Positions 1 through 9,473 are shown, counted from the first letter of the stretch. The stretch: DNA of 64,000 nucleotides from Akkermansia muciniphila (GCA_945874145.1 CAMCFN010000009.1:25370-89369); one strand, 5' to 3'. Made by a program: numbers and translations. The notes: generated from the sequence alone by a model not told the origin.

Positions 1-696
1 CCGGTTCGGCTTGCGCGAAGAGGTCGAGCACGTCGGCACTCTTACCACTCACATGTCGCCGCAGCCATCCGGTTCTGAGCGGGGGTGCTGCCACGCCGGC
101 AAGGACACCCTCGGATTGACTCTCGCACTACGTGGCTAGCGCGTTCGGCTCCTCCGGTGCCCTGTAATTCGTTCCGTCGGCACCCTTCGAACAAATCTCA
201 AAAAAAAGTCGATGCAGCCTAGCTCTAGTCTGATGAGCGCGTCGCTCCGAAAGAAGGGCGCGCACTCCAGAAACTTGTGAACAAAAAACCACCGACGAGT
301 ATCCGTCGCCTGCCCTTAAGCGACCTCCCAAGCCGTCCCCTTTCCAGTGGAGTGGGCACTAAAAATACGCGTCCACGATACGCGCCGCAAGCAATGCAAC
401 CAAAGGCAGGATAACATGTTACAATAACGCATAAAACAATGGGTTACATTGCGACAACATTACGACACTGCTGTCGCCTCAGCCGACGTTGACCTCCACC
501 TCGACTGGATACGCCTCAATGCCTTGCACGGCGGCGGAGCAAACCTTGGCTAAGATGCGGCCACTCTGCCGAATCCCGCCCCGGCGTTCCAAGGGGAAAA
601 CGCGGACGGACAAGCACCGCATGGTCGGAAGCCGCTCTACGATCTACCTCCCCCCTTTGGCCTGCCATTCAGTGCGCCAGTCATTGCAAGGCACGG
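1..696. other. non-coding left edge, no recognisable gene
   Basis: No open frame here reads like a protein family. Positions about 361-470 are AT-rich compared with the rest of the window and contain a perfect 10-bp palindrome (TAACATGTTA, 412-421). This could be a promoter or operator region or the outer flank of the transposase remnant that follows. Nothing else could be supported. Confidence 0.5.
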
Positions 697-1536
697 TTGC
701 ACACAGCCGGCCGCGAAGGACGTGTGCTCAACGTGGTGGATTTGCAATGGTCGAAAGCAGTCGCCGTGATGTCCTGGCAAATGGACGCGCGGTGCGGTGA
801 TACCGCGTTTTGTGCGACGGAGGAATGCCAGTCTTGGCTGGGCCACGCCCAAGGGTGGCGCAACCGCAGCGACCTTGGTTTGGGCCACGAAAGCCTGTGC
901 GCGTGGCACGAAGCGCAGGGCGGGCGACCGCACTGGCTGTTTCGGCTCAAGGTTGCGGCCAGCGTGAAACGGGCCCTCGCCGCCGTGCTGCGGAAAGACT
1001 GGCAGGGCCCGGCGCGACCGGGCGTGCTGCCAGTGGCCGAGGTGAAGCTGCGCTGCCGGACTGGAGCGCGCCGCAGCGCGTGGTGATGGGCCGGCGCTGC
1101 CTGGGCGAAGTGAGCAAGACCAGTGGCCGGTGATCGAGCTGTATCGGCAGCGGGCGGACGCGGAGAACGTGTTCGACGAACTCAAACACTCGTGGGCCTC
1201 AACGGGTTCGGCGGCCACCAACGCAACGCGACCGCGCTGGCCGTGCGGCTGGGGTTGCTGATCTACAACCTGTGGCAGCTGTTACTGCGATTGTTGGAGC
1301 CGGGCCCACACGTGGAGAGCGCAGGTGGAAGGCGGTGGTTTCTGCCAATCGCAGCGCGCTTGGTGCAAAGCGGCCGGCAGAAGACGCTGCAAGTGAGTGT
1401 GAGCGGGCAGTGGTGGGAGGAATTCCGAGCCGGCTACCAGCGGGTGTGCGCGTGGCTGGCGGCAGCTGCGCCACAGTTGAAAACCGAACTACTGGCCGTG
1501 CCCATTCCACCACAAACCGGCCTCAACCTCGCATGA
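697..1536 (+). pseudogene. IS4-like DDE transposase remnant, frameshifted
   Basis: Pieces of an IS4-type transposase can be read only by changing frame. Around 925-1065 one frame gives the motif WLFRLK and a VKRAL segment, typical of the region before the last catalytic residue. Around 1130-1185 a second frame gives the IS4 signature Y-x2-R-x3-E-x6-K as YRQRADAENVFDELK. From about 1190 a third frame continues with GLNGFGGHQRNATALA and runs to a stop at 1536. A short frame-0 piece bridges about 1050-1130. At least three frame changes mean no functional transposase is made. A weak 8-bp inverted repeat (GAAAACTT 1535-1542, AAGTTTTC 1571-1578) lies just after the stop. I did not find clear terminal inverted repeats or target-site duplications. 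Sequencing or assembly error is a less likely alternative, given the number of shifts. Confidence 0.75.
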
Positions 1537-1606
1537 AAACTTAACCTCCAACTGCGGAAAGTAAGTAAGAAAGTTTTCCGTCTAAGTGCTCTGCGCCCTT
1601 TCGCAG

Positions 1607-2566
1607 CTACAGATACTTCTTCGGAATCTCCGCCCCCGCCACGTAGTTCAGCTTCCCGATGTTGCACATCTGATACACGTTGATGCGGAAGTCCGGGCAG
1701 GTGCTCACCAGGCAGTAGGCGTCCGACGGCGTAAAGTTGTGCTCACGGATGAGCCAGTCCATCAGGTGGAACGTCGCCGTCTTCACCGCCTCCTCCAGCG
1801 GCTTGGCGGCGTGGAGGGCGACGAGCGCGTCGGGCTTCTCGATGCGCATCCACGGGAGCTTCTTTCCCTTCAGCACCTCGAAGCGCAGCCGCACCGTCGA
1901 GCACGTCTCCGCCGCCGTGCCGGTGAACTCCGTGTCGCCCTGGCTCGCGTGAACATCGCCGAGGTAGAACCGCGCGCCGGCGTGATGCACCGGCAGGAAA
2001 ATCTTGTTCCCCACCGCCACGTCGCGGATGTCGAGGTTGCCGCCCCACTCGCCCTGCCCGTCAATGCTCGTGCAGACCTCGCGGTCCGGCGCGGTGCCCA
2101 GCGTGCCGATGAACGGCGTGACCGGCCACGAAATGCGGTCGCTGAAATGCACCGTGCCATCGCGCATCGTGCCGCTCGGGCCGGGCGTGTGGCGAAGAAT
2201 CTTGGTCGTGTATTCCCCGCTCAACTCCGGCCAGCGGGTGGACTCGCCCAACGGCCCGCGCCGCGGCCCGATGGCAATCCACGAATAATCCGCGACCAGA
2301 ATCTCCTCTATGTGGACCACGAGCGTGTCACCCCGCTCCGCGCCCTCGACATACACCGGCCCGCCGACGGGATTCGCCATCGCCGGGATACGGTCAAAGC
2401 CCGGGCGGTTGCCGGGGATGGCCTTGTCCGCCTCGGTCTTGAAGAAGCCGCTGGAGGCGTCCCACGTCTCGATTTCAAACGCCTCGCCCGGCTGGACGCG
2501 GAGCTGCGGTTCCTCGCGCCAGTCGAGCGCGAACTTGCGGGCTTGGTCACGGAGGATGCGTTGCAT
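1607..2566 (-). CDS. acetamidase/formamidase family protein
   Basis: This 319-residue protein resembles the FmdA/AmdA family, which hydrolyses formamide or short amides to ammonia and the acid in the cytoplasm. Supporting segments are GDTLVVHIE near the first quarter, HTPGPSGTMRDG, GTAPDREVCTS, and the conserved C-terminal part with LGDVHASQGDTEF and a TAAET segment that follows it. The start chosen is the ATG at 2566, which begins MQRILRD. An open frame continues upstream to about 3169, but it lies antisense-like across the neighbouring gene and reads as low-complexity sequence. Length fits the family (roughly 300-400 residues). The gene stands 44 bp downstream of a secreted LamG-like protein on the same strand, which gives little hint of its substrate. 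The exact amide cannot be inferred. Confidence 0.85.
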   Translation of the reverse strand: MQRILRDQARKFALDWREEPQLRVQPGEAFEIETWDASSGFFKTEADKAIPGNRPGFDRIPAMANPVGGPVYVEGAERGDTLVVHIEEILVADYSWIAIGPRRGPLGESTRWPELSGEYTTKILRHTPGPSGTMRDGTVHFSDRISWPVTPFIGTLGTAPDREVCTSIDGQGEWGGNLDIRDVAVGNKIFLPVHHAGARFYLGDVHASQGDTEFTGTAAETCSTVRLRFEVLKGKKLPWMRIEKPDALVALHAAKPLEEAVKTATFHLMDWLIREHNFTPSDAYCLVSTCPDFRINVYQMCNIGKLNYVAGAEIPKKYL

Positions 2567-2610
2567 GACAGGTAAATGTTGAGGTGAATGCCCGTGAACA
2601 AGCTGGCGAG

Positions 2611-3333
2611 TTAATAATCCGCTTTCTTGAAGAAGTCCGCCCGTTTCGTCTCCGCGCTTGGTCCCCAAATCTTGATGCTCGTCACCATGCCAACGTCGTC
2701 GAAGGAGCCGAAGCCGATGTGGCCCTTCAAGAAATTCCTGTCCTCTGCGAGCATGATCGGCTTGGAGAAGTCGTCGAAGAAAACCTTGTAAGTGCCCGCC
2801 TTGGTGTCGCGCTCGGCGCGGATTTTGTGCCACTCGCGCTCGCCCCAGGTGATGCCCTTGGTTGTTTCCTTCGCGAAGTTCTTCCTCGGCGCGTTGTTCA
2901 CGATGAAGACATTGTGCGCGTTTGGGTCGGCGGCCACGGCGATGTGGTTGTAGTAGTAGCCCATCGGCCCGGTAAATCCGAAGAAGAGGCACATGTCCTG
3001 GTGGCCGTAGGGCTTCTTCGTCGAGAGCAGCTCGACCTCCAGCACGAAATCGCCAAACACCTTGTCCGCGATGAGCGCGATGTTCAGCGGCGAACGGTGC
3101 TCGGGCTTGTAGGCGCTCTGCTTGTGCAACTCCAGCGCGGGCTTGTCCTTCTCCTTCGCCAGCCGCCATGCAGATGGGTCGGTAAAGGCGAAGTCCTTAA
3201 GCGCATCGGGCTTGGTGAAGTCCTGCTCGTAAAGCAGCTTGTAGCCGGCGGGAAGCTTCGGCGCATCTGCGGCGCGAGTGGTGAGTGCGGCGGTCAGGGC
3301 AAGCGTGCCAATGAGGAGTTGTCGGATGTTCAT
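2611..3333 (-). CDS. secreted LamG/DUF1080-like protein
   Basis: This 240-residue protein begins with an N-terminal signal peptide (MNIRQLLIGTLALTAALTTR, likely cleaved after TRAA). The mature part looks like a concanavalin-type beta-sandwich of the DUF1080 / 3-keto-disaccharide hydrolase group: YEQDFTKPDALKDF near the start, FGDFVLEVE, HNVFIVNNAPRKN, EWHKIRAERD, and IGFGSFDDVG followed by a strand giving IKIWGP. Proteins of this fold are abundant in Planctomycetes and Verrucomicrobia, where they bind or cleave carbohydrates outside the cytoplasm. I infer an extracytoplasmic carbohydrate-related role but not a reaction. It is followed by the formamidase-like gene and preceded by the degenerate HtrA paralogue, all on the minus strand with short gaps (44 and 45 bp), so co-transcription is possible. 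Confidence 0.75.
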   Translation of the reverse strand: MNIRQLLIGTLALTAALTTRAADAPKLPAGYKLLYEQDFTKPDALKDFAFTDPSAWRLAKEKDKPALELHKQSAYKPEHRSPLNIALIADKVFGDFVLEVELLSTKKPYGHQDMCLFFGFTGPMGYYYNHIAVAADPNAHNVFIVNNAPRKNFAKETTKGITWGEREWHKIRAERDTKAGTYKVFFDDFSKPIMLAEDRNFLKGHIGFGSFDDVGMVTSIKIWGPSAETKRADFFKKADY

Positions 3334-3378
3334 AGGGTTGGAGATTGTTTGGGCTGCATCACACCAAGGACAAGGACT

Positions 3379-4851
3379 TCACTTCGCCTCGACGTGACTC
3401 GCCGCTGGGATGCGGTAGCGCTCTAGGATGCGCTTGGTCGCCTCATCCATCATGCCAGCGTCGAGAACGATGCGGCGGAGGTTGTCGCCACGCAGGAACT
3501 CAACGGTGTGGAAACCATCTTGCGGCTTTTGCAGCGCAGCCTGCACGTCCGCGAGGCGGCTGATCTTCTGGCCGTTGATGGCGTCCACCACGAGCAGACG
3601 CGCGTCCTGATAGCCGAGCACATAGGGGTCGGGCAGCACGCTGCTGAGGACCACCAAGCCGGAGCGCGTGGCACTGGGGGCCTCGCCCGCGAAATAAGTG
3701 AGGCGGAACGGAGCGCGGCGCTTCCAGTCATCGCCGAAACCGCGCAGCAGAGGAATGTTCAGCGGTTGGAAGACGAGGCCGCCGGCGATGAGATACTCCG
3801 GAGCCTGATCGAAGGCTTGCTCCGCCAGCAGCTTCACAGAGTAGTCGAGCTTGGGCAGCCGGTAGTCCAAGTCCATCTGCGCGCCGTCCCGCCAGATTTT
3901 CAACTTCACCACGTCGGCGGCGAACTTCCGGCGCGAACCGAGGTTCTCGACGATGAGCTGCCCGTAGTCGGGATCCTTGTAATAGCCCTGGTTGTCCACG
4001 TCGAAGCCGTCCACGGAGAGAATCAGGTCGCGTGGCTTGAGGTTCGCTTCAAGGACAGGGGCCGCGGGCACATCAACCACCAGCGCGCCGCGTGGGTCGC
4101 CGGGGAGTTTCAAGAACTTGAAGGTCGAAGGATTTTCCACCGGCGTCCAAGTGAACGGAAAGTAGCCGAGGCCGGGATACTTGCCGGCCTTGCGCGCGCT
4201 GAGAATCGGCTCGATGAAGGACGCGGGGAGGAACCGCGCATTATTGCCGCCCTGTCCGGTCGCGAGCCCGGCGACCTTGCCGTTCACCACCAACGGTTCG
4301 GCCCAACCCACGCCCTGCATCTCGGTGCTGGCTTCGAGTTGGAGGTGCTGGATGAACGAGAGGCGGGCGTCCTCGACGAGGAACTGATTGAATTCAGCCT
4401 TGCGCGATTCGAGGTTGCCGGAACGCCAGCGGACGATTTGCAGGCCCTCCTTGGGCAGCTTGCCGGTGGTGAAGGTCGCCGGTTTCAAGCCCTGCCAGAG
4501 CGTGGCGTCTGCTGCGGTGAGCACCGCGAGGTTGGCGTGATAGTCAATCCAAGTTACCTCGGCATTCCACCACTTGCCGCGCCCGCCCTTCTGCACGCGG
4601 ACGAGCGTGCGGTCGGAAAGCTCCTCCGCCGTCGTGAGAATTTCCCGTGCACCGATGATGAGGCCGTTTTTCTGCACCGTGCGCGACTTGGGCGTCCACG
4701 GTTGGAAGACCTCGTAAGTCTTGCGTGTGACTTCGAGATAAACGAGGGAGTTCTCCCAGTCGGAGGCGGCGGCGGCGGGCAACAGCGCCGTTGAGGCCAG
4801 CAGAAAAAAGGAAAGGAGCAGCAGGTGCATGGGGGAAAATCGCTTGGTCAT
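3379..4851 (-). CDS. HtrA-like pseudoprotease with lost catalytic triad
   Basis: This 490-residue exported protein is a paralogue of the gene just upstream (4883-6334). It shares the layout of signal peptide, trypsin-fold region and two PDZ-like segments. Aligned with its neighbour, the TNAH box reads TTAE, so the catalytic His is Glu76. The DLALL strand reads NLAVL, so Asp is Asn107. The GNSGGP nucleophile loop reads VGWAEP, so Ser is Trp183. Proteolysis is therefore very unlikely. The surrounding fold is well kept, with an AGLATG strand after the loop, a PDZ-like LKPRDLILSVDGFDV and a second one around DARLLVVDAINGQK, so this is a maintained protein rather than a decaying gene. Start chosen: ATG at 4851 (MTKRFSPMH), with another ATG seven codons in. 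Gap to the active paralogue is 31 bp, so they probably share a transcript. A role as regulator, inhibitor or substrate-binding partner of the active copy is inference. Confidence 0.85.
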   Translation of the reverse strand: MTKRFSPMHLLLLSFFLLASTALLPAAAASDWENSLVYLEVTRKTYEVFQPWTPKSRTVQKNGLIIGAREILTTAEELSDRTLVRVQKGGRGKWWNAEVTWIDYHANLAVLTAADATLWQGLKPATFTTGKLPKEGLQIVRWRSGNLESRKAEFNQFLVEDARLSFIQHLQLEASTEMQGVGWAEPLVVNGKVAGLATGQGGNNARFLPASFIEPILSARKAGKYPGLGYFPFTWTPVENPSTFKFLKLPGDPRGALVVDVPAAPVLEANLKPRDLILSVDGFDVDNQGYYKDPDYGQLIVENLGSRRKFAADVVKLKIWRDGAQMDLDYRLPKLDYSVKLLAEQAFDQAPEYLIAGGLVFQPLNIPLLRGFGDDWKRRAPFRLTYFAGEAPSATRSGLVVLSSVLPDPYVLGYQDARLLVVDAINGQKISRLADVQAALQKPQDGFHTVEFLRGDNLRRIVLDAGMMDEATKRILERYRIPAASHVEAK

Positions 4852-4882
4852 TGGTTGGGCGGGTTCTCGCGTGGCACCGCCT

Positions 4883-6334
4883 TCACAGCCGCCGGTCCCG
4901 CTGGATGCCATACGTCTTGAGAATGTTCGCGTTCGCCTTGTCGGCACTTTCACGTTCGAGGCACTCGAAGGTGTTCTTCGGCAGGAACTCAATGAAATGC
5001 TGGCCGTTGGTAGGTTGCTCAAACGCGCGAATCACGTCCTCTAAGCGCTCGATGCGCACGCCGTTAATCTTGTCCACCAGTGCGCGGCCCCGGGTGCGCA
5101 GGTTCGCGTTCACTTCGTCAGCCAGCACCGTGGAGAGCACTATTGGTTCGGCGCGCACGGTCTTGGGCGATTCGTGGCGGCGGTAGAAAAGTTCATAGGT
5201 CAACTCGGCCCCAGCGGTGTCCGACCAGCCACGCCCAAAGGTCTTCAAGTAATCGAGGCTCATCGGCGTGAAGACCAGCCCGGCATACACGAAGTAGCGT
5301 GGTGGCACATCGTATTGGTTGCCGAGCACCTTGTCGGTGGCGCTCACTTCCACGGGCACGGCGACGGTCTGCTCCTTGCCGTCGCGCCAGATTTTCAGCG
5401 GCATGCTCTGGCCGTGCTGCGCCTCCTGCACCGCCATGGCCAGCGCCATGCGGTTGCCCTCATAAACGATGGACCCGTCACTGCCTACCGGGTAGCTGCC
5501 GACCTGCAAGACCACATCGTCAGGCCGCAGCACCTTCTCGGCGGGCGTGCCGGGCACGATGGAATCCACGCGCACGCCCTTGTCGTTGTCGGGCAGCTTG
5601 AGCTTGCGGCGATAGGCGGCGTTTTGCAGCGGTGCGGTGCGGATGCCGGCACTGGGGAAGCCATCGTATTTGCCGTCCTGAATATCCTCGAGAAAGTGCT
5701 GAATGACCGGGGGCGGGATGAAGAAGCCAGCATTTTCGAGGCCGGGCATGCCCTGAAACGCAACGCCGATGACCTTGTCGTCCTGAATCACCGGCCCGCC
5801 AGAGTTGCCGGGGTTGATGGCCGCATCGGTCTGCACACCAAGCAATGAGCGGTTGCCGATGTGCGCGTAGGTCTGCAACTCGATGCGCGAGACGACGCCG
5901 CGCGTGTAGGAAATCTGCTCACCGCCCGCCGGGTAGCCGTAGGTGACGACAGTGGAACGGACCTTCGGCAGCGTCCCAAACTCCAACGGATCGACGCCGT
6001 TGTAGAACTGAGAGTCTTCAACCTCCAGTAGCGCGAGGTCGCAGTCGTGGCCGACGAAGACGACGCGTGCGAGGTAGGGTCGTGGATCCTGGTAGCGCTT
6101 TACCATGAGCTGCCGCGCCCAGCTCACGACGTGGGCGTTGGTCATGATGCGGCGGCCCTTGATGATGAAGCCGGTGCCGCTGCTGCGGCGAAGTTGTTCA
6201 AACTTCCACGGCTCGTCCCAGTCCGCACCCTGGCTGAAGGTGAAAATTTGGACGACCGCTTTTTCTGGGTCCGCCGCGAGCGCGGCGAGGGAGGAAAGCG
6301 CGAGCGCCGTAAGCAGGCAGCAAATGGACTTCAT
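4883..6334 (-). CDS. HtrA/DegP-like serine protease with PDZ domains
   Basis: This is a 483-residue periplasmic serine endopeptidase of the DegP/HtrA type, expected to degrade or refold damaged envelope proteins. The signal peptide is MKSICCLLTALALSSLAALA. The trypsin-fold domain shows a complete triad: His68 in TNAHVV, Asp99 in CDLALL and Ser178 in NPGNSGGP. A first PDZ-like domain follows around GVRVDSIVPGTPAEKVLRPD, and a second degenerate one around GRALVDKINGVRIERLEDV near the C-terminus. Start chosen: ATG at 6334, immediately before the signal sequence. The frame is open for another 32 codons upstream, but that segment lacks signal-peptide character. Length is close to DegP (about 450-480). 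The catalytically dead paralogue follows 31 bp downstream, so the two probably act together. Confidence 0.9.
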   Translation of the reverse strand: MKSICCLLTALALSSLAALAADPEKAVVQIFTFSQGADWDEPWKFEQLRRSSGTGFIIKGRRIMTNAHVVSWARQLMVKRYQDPRPYLARVVFVGHDCDLALLEVEDSQFYNGVDPLEFGTLPKVRSTVVTYGYPAGGEQISYTRGVVSRIELQTYAHIGNRSLLGVQTDAAINPGNSGGPVIQDDKVIGVAFQGMPGLENAGFFIPPPVIQHFLEDIQDGKYDGFPSAGIRTAPLQNAAYRRKLKLPDNDKGVRVDSIVPGTPAEKVLRPDDVVLQVGSYPVGSDGSIVYEGNRMALAMAVQEAQHGQSMPLKIWRDGKEQTVAVPVEVSATDKVLGNQYDVPPRYFVYAGLVFTPMSLDYLKTFGRGWSDTAGAELTYELFYRRHESPKTVRAEPIVLSTVLADEVNANLRTRGRALVDKINGVRIERLEDVIRAFEQPTNGQHFIEFLPKNTFECLERESADKANANILKTYGIQRDRRL

Positions 6335-6462
6335 GGGCACGGCGCGAAAAGTGGCGGCGGGTGCGGGGAGGGTCAAGCACGGAGCGCGAACTTCCGTCCG
6401 CCGCAATACGATTCGACCGAAGGGATTCACCGTGCCCCAGAGCTCTCTCCATTAAGCCTGTA

Positions 6463-6482
6463 GCGGGCTGAAGTCAGCGCTC
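6463..6482. repeat. palindromic repeat, 'gctgaag' family
   Basis: A short imperfect palindrome, GCGGGCTGAAGTCAGCGCTC, lies just after the nuoN stop (minus strand). It closely matches a perfect palindrome at 14155-14170 inside the same operon. It may act as a terminator-like hairpin or transcript-end stabiliser. No T-run follows. Confidence 0.6.
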
Positions 6483-6492
6483 CACCGAGACT

Positions 6493-7986
6493 TCACCAGC
6501 CCAACTCGACAATGGCCGCGTGGATGGTGTCCAACAACCAACCGGGGGCGCAGCCGAGTAGAATCACCGCCGCTGCTAGCAGCACCACGACGGCATGAAC
6601 GAGGAAAGGCACGGCCAGCGGGCGGGCGTTCGCGTCCGCTTCCACAACGAAGACCTGCTTCAACACTTGCAGGTAGTAGTAGAGCGAGACGCAGCTCATC
6701 GCGATGCCGAAGATGACGAGCCAGAGGAAGGGCAGGCTCTGCGCGTCATTCGTGAGCGCAGCGGCGAAGAGGTAGAACTTGCCGAAGAACCCAGCCAGCG
6801 GCGGGATGCCCGCGAGCGATAGGAGAAAAACCATCAAACAGCCCGCCAGCACCGGAGCGCGGCGTGAGAGACCGGCAAAATCCTTGAGTTGGTCCCCGCC
6901 GGCTTGCGACTCAACCACGCCCAGCACACCAAACGCCCCAACGGTTGTGAGCGCGTAAGTCGTGACGTAGAAAATGAGCGACCCGAAGGCTTCGCCACCC
7001 AGCGCGAGGAAGCCGATGAGCATATAACCCGCGTGCGCGATAGCGGAATAGGCCAGCAGGCGGCGAACGCTGGTTTGGCGGATCGCCGCGAGGTTGCCAA
7101 GGAACATCGAGAGCGCGGCGATGATGGAGATGAGCGGCATCCAGCCGCCCGTCGCCGTCTCATCATTGCCCCAGCCCAGTTGGCTGAAGCCGAGCAGCAA
7201 CACCTTGGCGAAGACGAAGAAGCTCGCGACTTTCGAGCCGCTGGCGATGAACGCCGCGCTGGGCAGCGGCGCGCCCTGATAGGCATCCGGCGACCATAGG
7301 TGAAACGGCACGGCCGCGACCTTAAAGCCAAAGCCGATCACCACCATGACCAGCGCGACACTCAGCAGCGGATCTGCGCCAAGGGTGATGAGCTTCTGAG
7401 CAATCTTTGTAAGATTCGTGCTGCCGGACAGCCCGTAAAGCAGGCTGAAGCCGAACAGCAGGAACGCTGCGCTCATGCCACCGAAGAGGAAGTATTTCAT
7501 AGCCGCCTCGGCGGACTGGCGGCTGGACTTGTCGAAGGCAACGAGGATGTAGAGCGACAGGCTGACCAGTTCCAGCGACGCGAAAATCATCAGCAAGTCC
7601 TCAGTGCTCGCGAGGAACATCATGCCGACGGTCGCCAGCAGCAGGAGGGCGAAATATTCGCCAACATGGCGCGTGAACTTGCAGTCCACGGAGAGCATCG
7701 CCGTCAGCACTGTGAGCAGCAGGATGACCGCCTTGACGGTTTCGTTCAGCGGGTCAATGACGAGCATTCCGCCATGCCAATTGCCTACCATCGGATTCAT
7801 GAACATCCAACCCACCGCCCCGGCGCAGCCGAGGGTGGTCAGACCCGCCGCGATGCTCATGCGGTAGGAGCGCGGCGTATCCTGCAAGCCGATGAGGTCC
7901 ACGGCCAGAATTAGCAGCGCCGTGCAAACGACGATGACTTCCGGCGCGAGCACACTGAGGAGCTGGAGGTAATCGGCAGTGTTCAC
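6493..7986 (-). CDS. nuoN: NADH-quinone oxidoreductase subunit N
   Basis: This 497-residue polytopic membrane protein is one of the antiporter-like proton-translocating subunits of complex I. Typical landmarks are the TM5 glutamate in LASLELVSLSLYILVAF, the TM7 lysine in GFGFKVAAVPFHLWSPDAYQG, the TM8 lysine in SGSKVASF, and the C-terminal LAGIPPLAGFFGKFYLF segment. Length matches NuoN of other bacteria (about 480-500). It is the last gene of the minus-strand nuo operon, and its start overlaps the stop of the upstream nuoM copy by 4 nt, implying translational coupling. All channel residues that I could check are present. Confidence 0.95.
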   Translation of the reverse strand: MNTADYLQLLSVLAPEVIVVCTALLILAVDLIGLQDTPRSYRMSIAAGLTTLGCAGAVGWMFMNPMVGNWHGGMLVIDPLNETVKAVILLLTVLTAMLSVDCKFTRHVGEYFALLLLATVGMMFLASTEDLLMIFASLELVSLSLYILVAFDKSSRQSAEAAMKYFLFGGMSAAFLLFGFSLLYGLSGSTNLTKIAQKLITLGADPLLSVALVMVVIGFGFKVAAVPFHLWSPDAYQGAPLPSAAFIASGSKVASFFVFAKVLLLGFSQLGWGNDETATGGWMPLISIIAALSMFLGNLAAIRQTSVRRLLAYSAIAHAGYMLIGFLALGGEAFGSLIFYVTTYALTTVGAFGVLGVVESQAGGDQLKDFAGLSRRAPVLAGCLMVFLLSLAGIPPLAGFFGKFYLFAAALTNDAQSLPFLWLVIFGIAMSCVSLYYYLQVLKQVFVVEADANARPLAVPFLVHAVVVLLAAAVILLGCAPGWLLDTIHAAIVELGW

Positions 7987-9473
7987 AGGCCCGCCACCTT
8001 TCTCAGCCCGTCGAAGAGGGGTGATTTGAAACTGGGCGCAATGATGTCGAGGAGCAGCCGCGGGTGCAGGCCGATGATGAGCGTGCAGACAATCAGCAGC
8101 GCTGCGCCAAGGCGCTCCGGCACCGAGATGGGTTCCAGCGGATGGTCGTGCGCGTCGGATTCAGCCGGCGCCGGTTTGTCGGAGAAAAAAACCTGGGCGG
8201 CAGTCTTGAGCGTGTAAACCACGCCTATCACGATGCCGACGCCCGCGACAATGGCGAGCTTCGGGAACGCCTGCCATGCGCCGATAAGCACCTGCAGCTC
8301 CGCGATGAAGCCGCTGAAGCCGGGCATGCCCATGGAGGCGAAGCCCGCGATGACAAACGTCACCGCCGCGAAGGGCAACTTGCGGGCGAGGCTCATGCCT
8401 TCGAGCACGTCCAGTTCGCGCGTGTGCGCACGGTCATAGACCATCCGGCCCACCACGCCGAACAGCAGCCCCGCGATGACGCCATGCGAGAACATCTGCA
8501 ACACCGCGCCGCTCCAGCCGATTTCGTTCAGCGTCACAAGACCGAGCAGCACGAAGCCCATGTGGCTAACGCTCGAATAACCGATGACGAACTTGAAATC
8601 CTTCTGCACCAGCGCGACGAGCGCGCCATACACAATGCCCGTGACCGCCAGCGCAGCGAGTTCGTGCTGCCACATCTTGAGACCCTCGGGGAAAAGCGTC
8701 ATCGCCACGCGCAGGCAGCCGTAAGCGCCGAGCTTCATCACCACGCCGGCCAGCAGCATCGAAGCGGCGGTCGGCGCGGCCGAGTGGCCGGTCGGCGCCC
8801 AAGTGTGGAAAGGCCACATGCCGGCGAGAATCGCGAAGCCCACGAACACCAGCGGGAAGGCCCAGCGCTGAAACTCCGGTGCGAAGGAATGTTGTGCGAG
8901 CGTCTGCAAATCGAAGCTCGCGAGGCCGGACACAGCGTAGGCCGCGAGCATTCCGATGAGCACCATGCCGCTGCCGATGAACGAGTAGAGCGCCAGCTTC
9001 ATCGCGGCGTAGTCGCGCCGGGTCGAACCCCAGATGGCGATGAGGAAGTATTTCGGGACGATGGCGATTTCGTAGAACACGAAGAGCAGAAAGAGGTCGA
9101 GGCTCAGGAACACACCATACACCCCGCCGATAAGCGCGAAGAAGAAGGCGAAGAACTCGTTGGTGCGGTGCTCGATGTTCCATGAGAAGAGCACGCCCGC
9201 CAGCGCCGCGATGCCGGTGAGCAGCACGAGCGTTACGCTGATGCCGTCCGCTGCGAGCGAGAAGTCAATGCCCAGCGCCGGAATCCAGCGGACGTTCGTG
9301 ATGATTTCGAGGCCGTTCTCTGGCTTGAACTGCACCGCGCCCATCAAGCCGCAGAGCAGTCCGGCCAGCGCCGTGCCGAGCGCCACCGCCCGCGTCGCGC
9401 GCGGGTTGGCGCGCGGCGTCAGCAGGCACGCGAGCGCGCCAGCGAAGGAGAGGTAAATGGTCCAGGCGAGCAT
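7983..9473 (-). CDS. nuoM: NADH-quinone oxidoreductase subunit M, second copy lacking TM7 lysine
   Basis: This 496-residue NuoM-type antiporter-like subunit sits between the other nuoM (3-bp gap) and nuoN (4-nt overlap). The TM5 glutamate is present in VFYEIAIVPKYFLI, the TM8 lysine in GVVMKLGAYG and the TM12 glutamate in GFSGFIAELQVLIG. The TM7 segment, however, reads FAILAGMWPFHTWAPTGHSA. The neighbouring copy has FAVKVPLWPFHTW, so the conserved TM7 lysine, which is central to proton transfer in antiporter-like subunits, is Leu here. The following LPDAH-type loop is APTGH. A histidine/aspartate-containing loop (ESDAHDHPLEP) precedes the last helices. Complex I with two NuoM subunits ('2M' type) is known from some bacteria; whether this is one is inference. 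It could also be a structural spacer with altered pumping. Confidence 0.9.
   Translation of the reverse strand: MLAWTIYLSFAGALACLLTPRANPRATRAVALGTALAGLLCGLMGAVQFKPENGLEIITNVRWIPALGIDFSLAADGISVTLVLLTGIAALAGVLFSWNIEHRTNEFFAFFFALIGGVYGVFLSLDLFLLFVFYEIAIVPKYFLIAIWGSTRRDYAAMKLALYSFIGSGMVLIGMLAAYAVSGLASFDLQTLAQHSFAPEFQRWAFPLVFVGFAILAGMWPFHTWAPTGHSAAPTAASMLLAGVVMKLGAYGCLRVAMTLFPEGLKMWQHELAALAVTGIVYGALVALVQKDFKFVIGYSSVSHMGFVLLGLVTLNEIGWSGAVLQMFSHGVIAGLLFGVVGRMVYDRAHTRELDVLEGMSLARKLPFAAVTFVIAGFASMGMPGFSGFIAELQVLIGAWQAFPKLAIVAGVGIVIGVVYTLKTAAQVFFSDKPAPAESDAHDHPLEPISVPERLGAALLIVCTLIIGLHPRLLLDIIAPSFKSPLFDGLRKVAGL

Noticed and set aside
489..800. ORFs at the left edge as an N-terminal part of the transposase
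   Set aside because: The sequence shows no similarity to IS4 N-terminal regions that I could recognise, and the frame is not continuous with the later pieces.
1607..3169. 520-residue version of the formamidase-like protein
   Set aside because: Residues before MQRILRD are the wrong-frame translation of the neighbouring secreted protein gene and match no part of the family.
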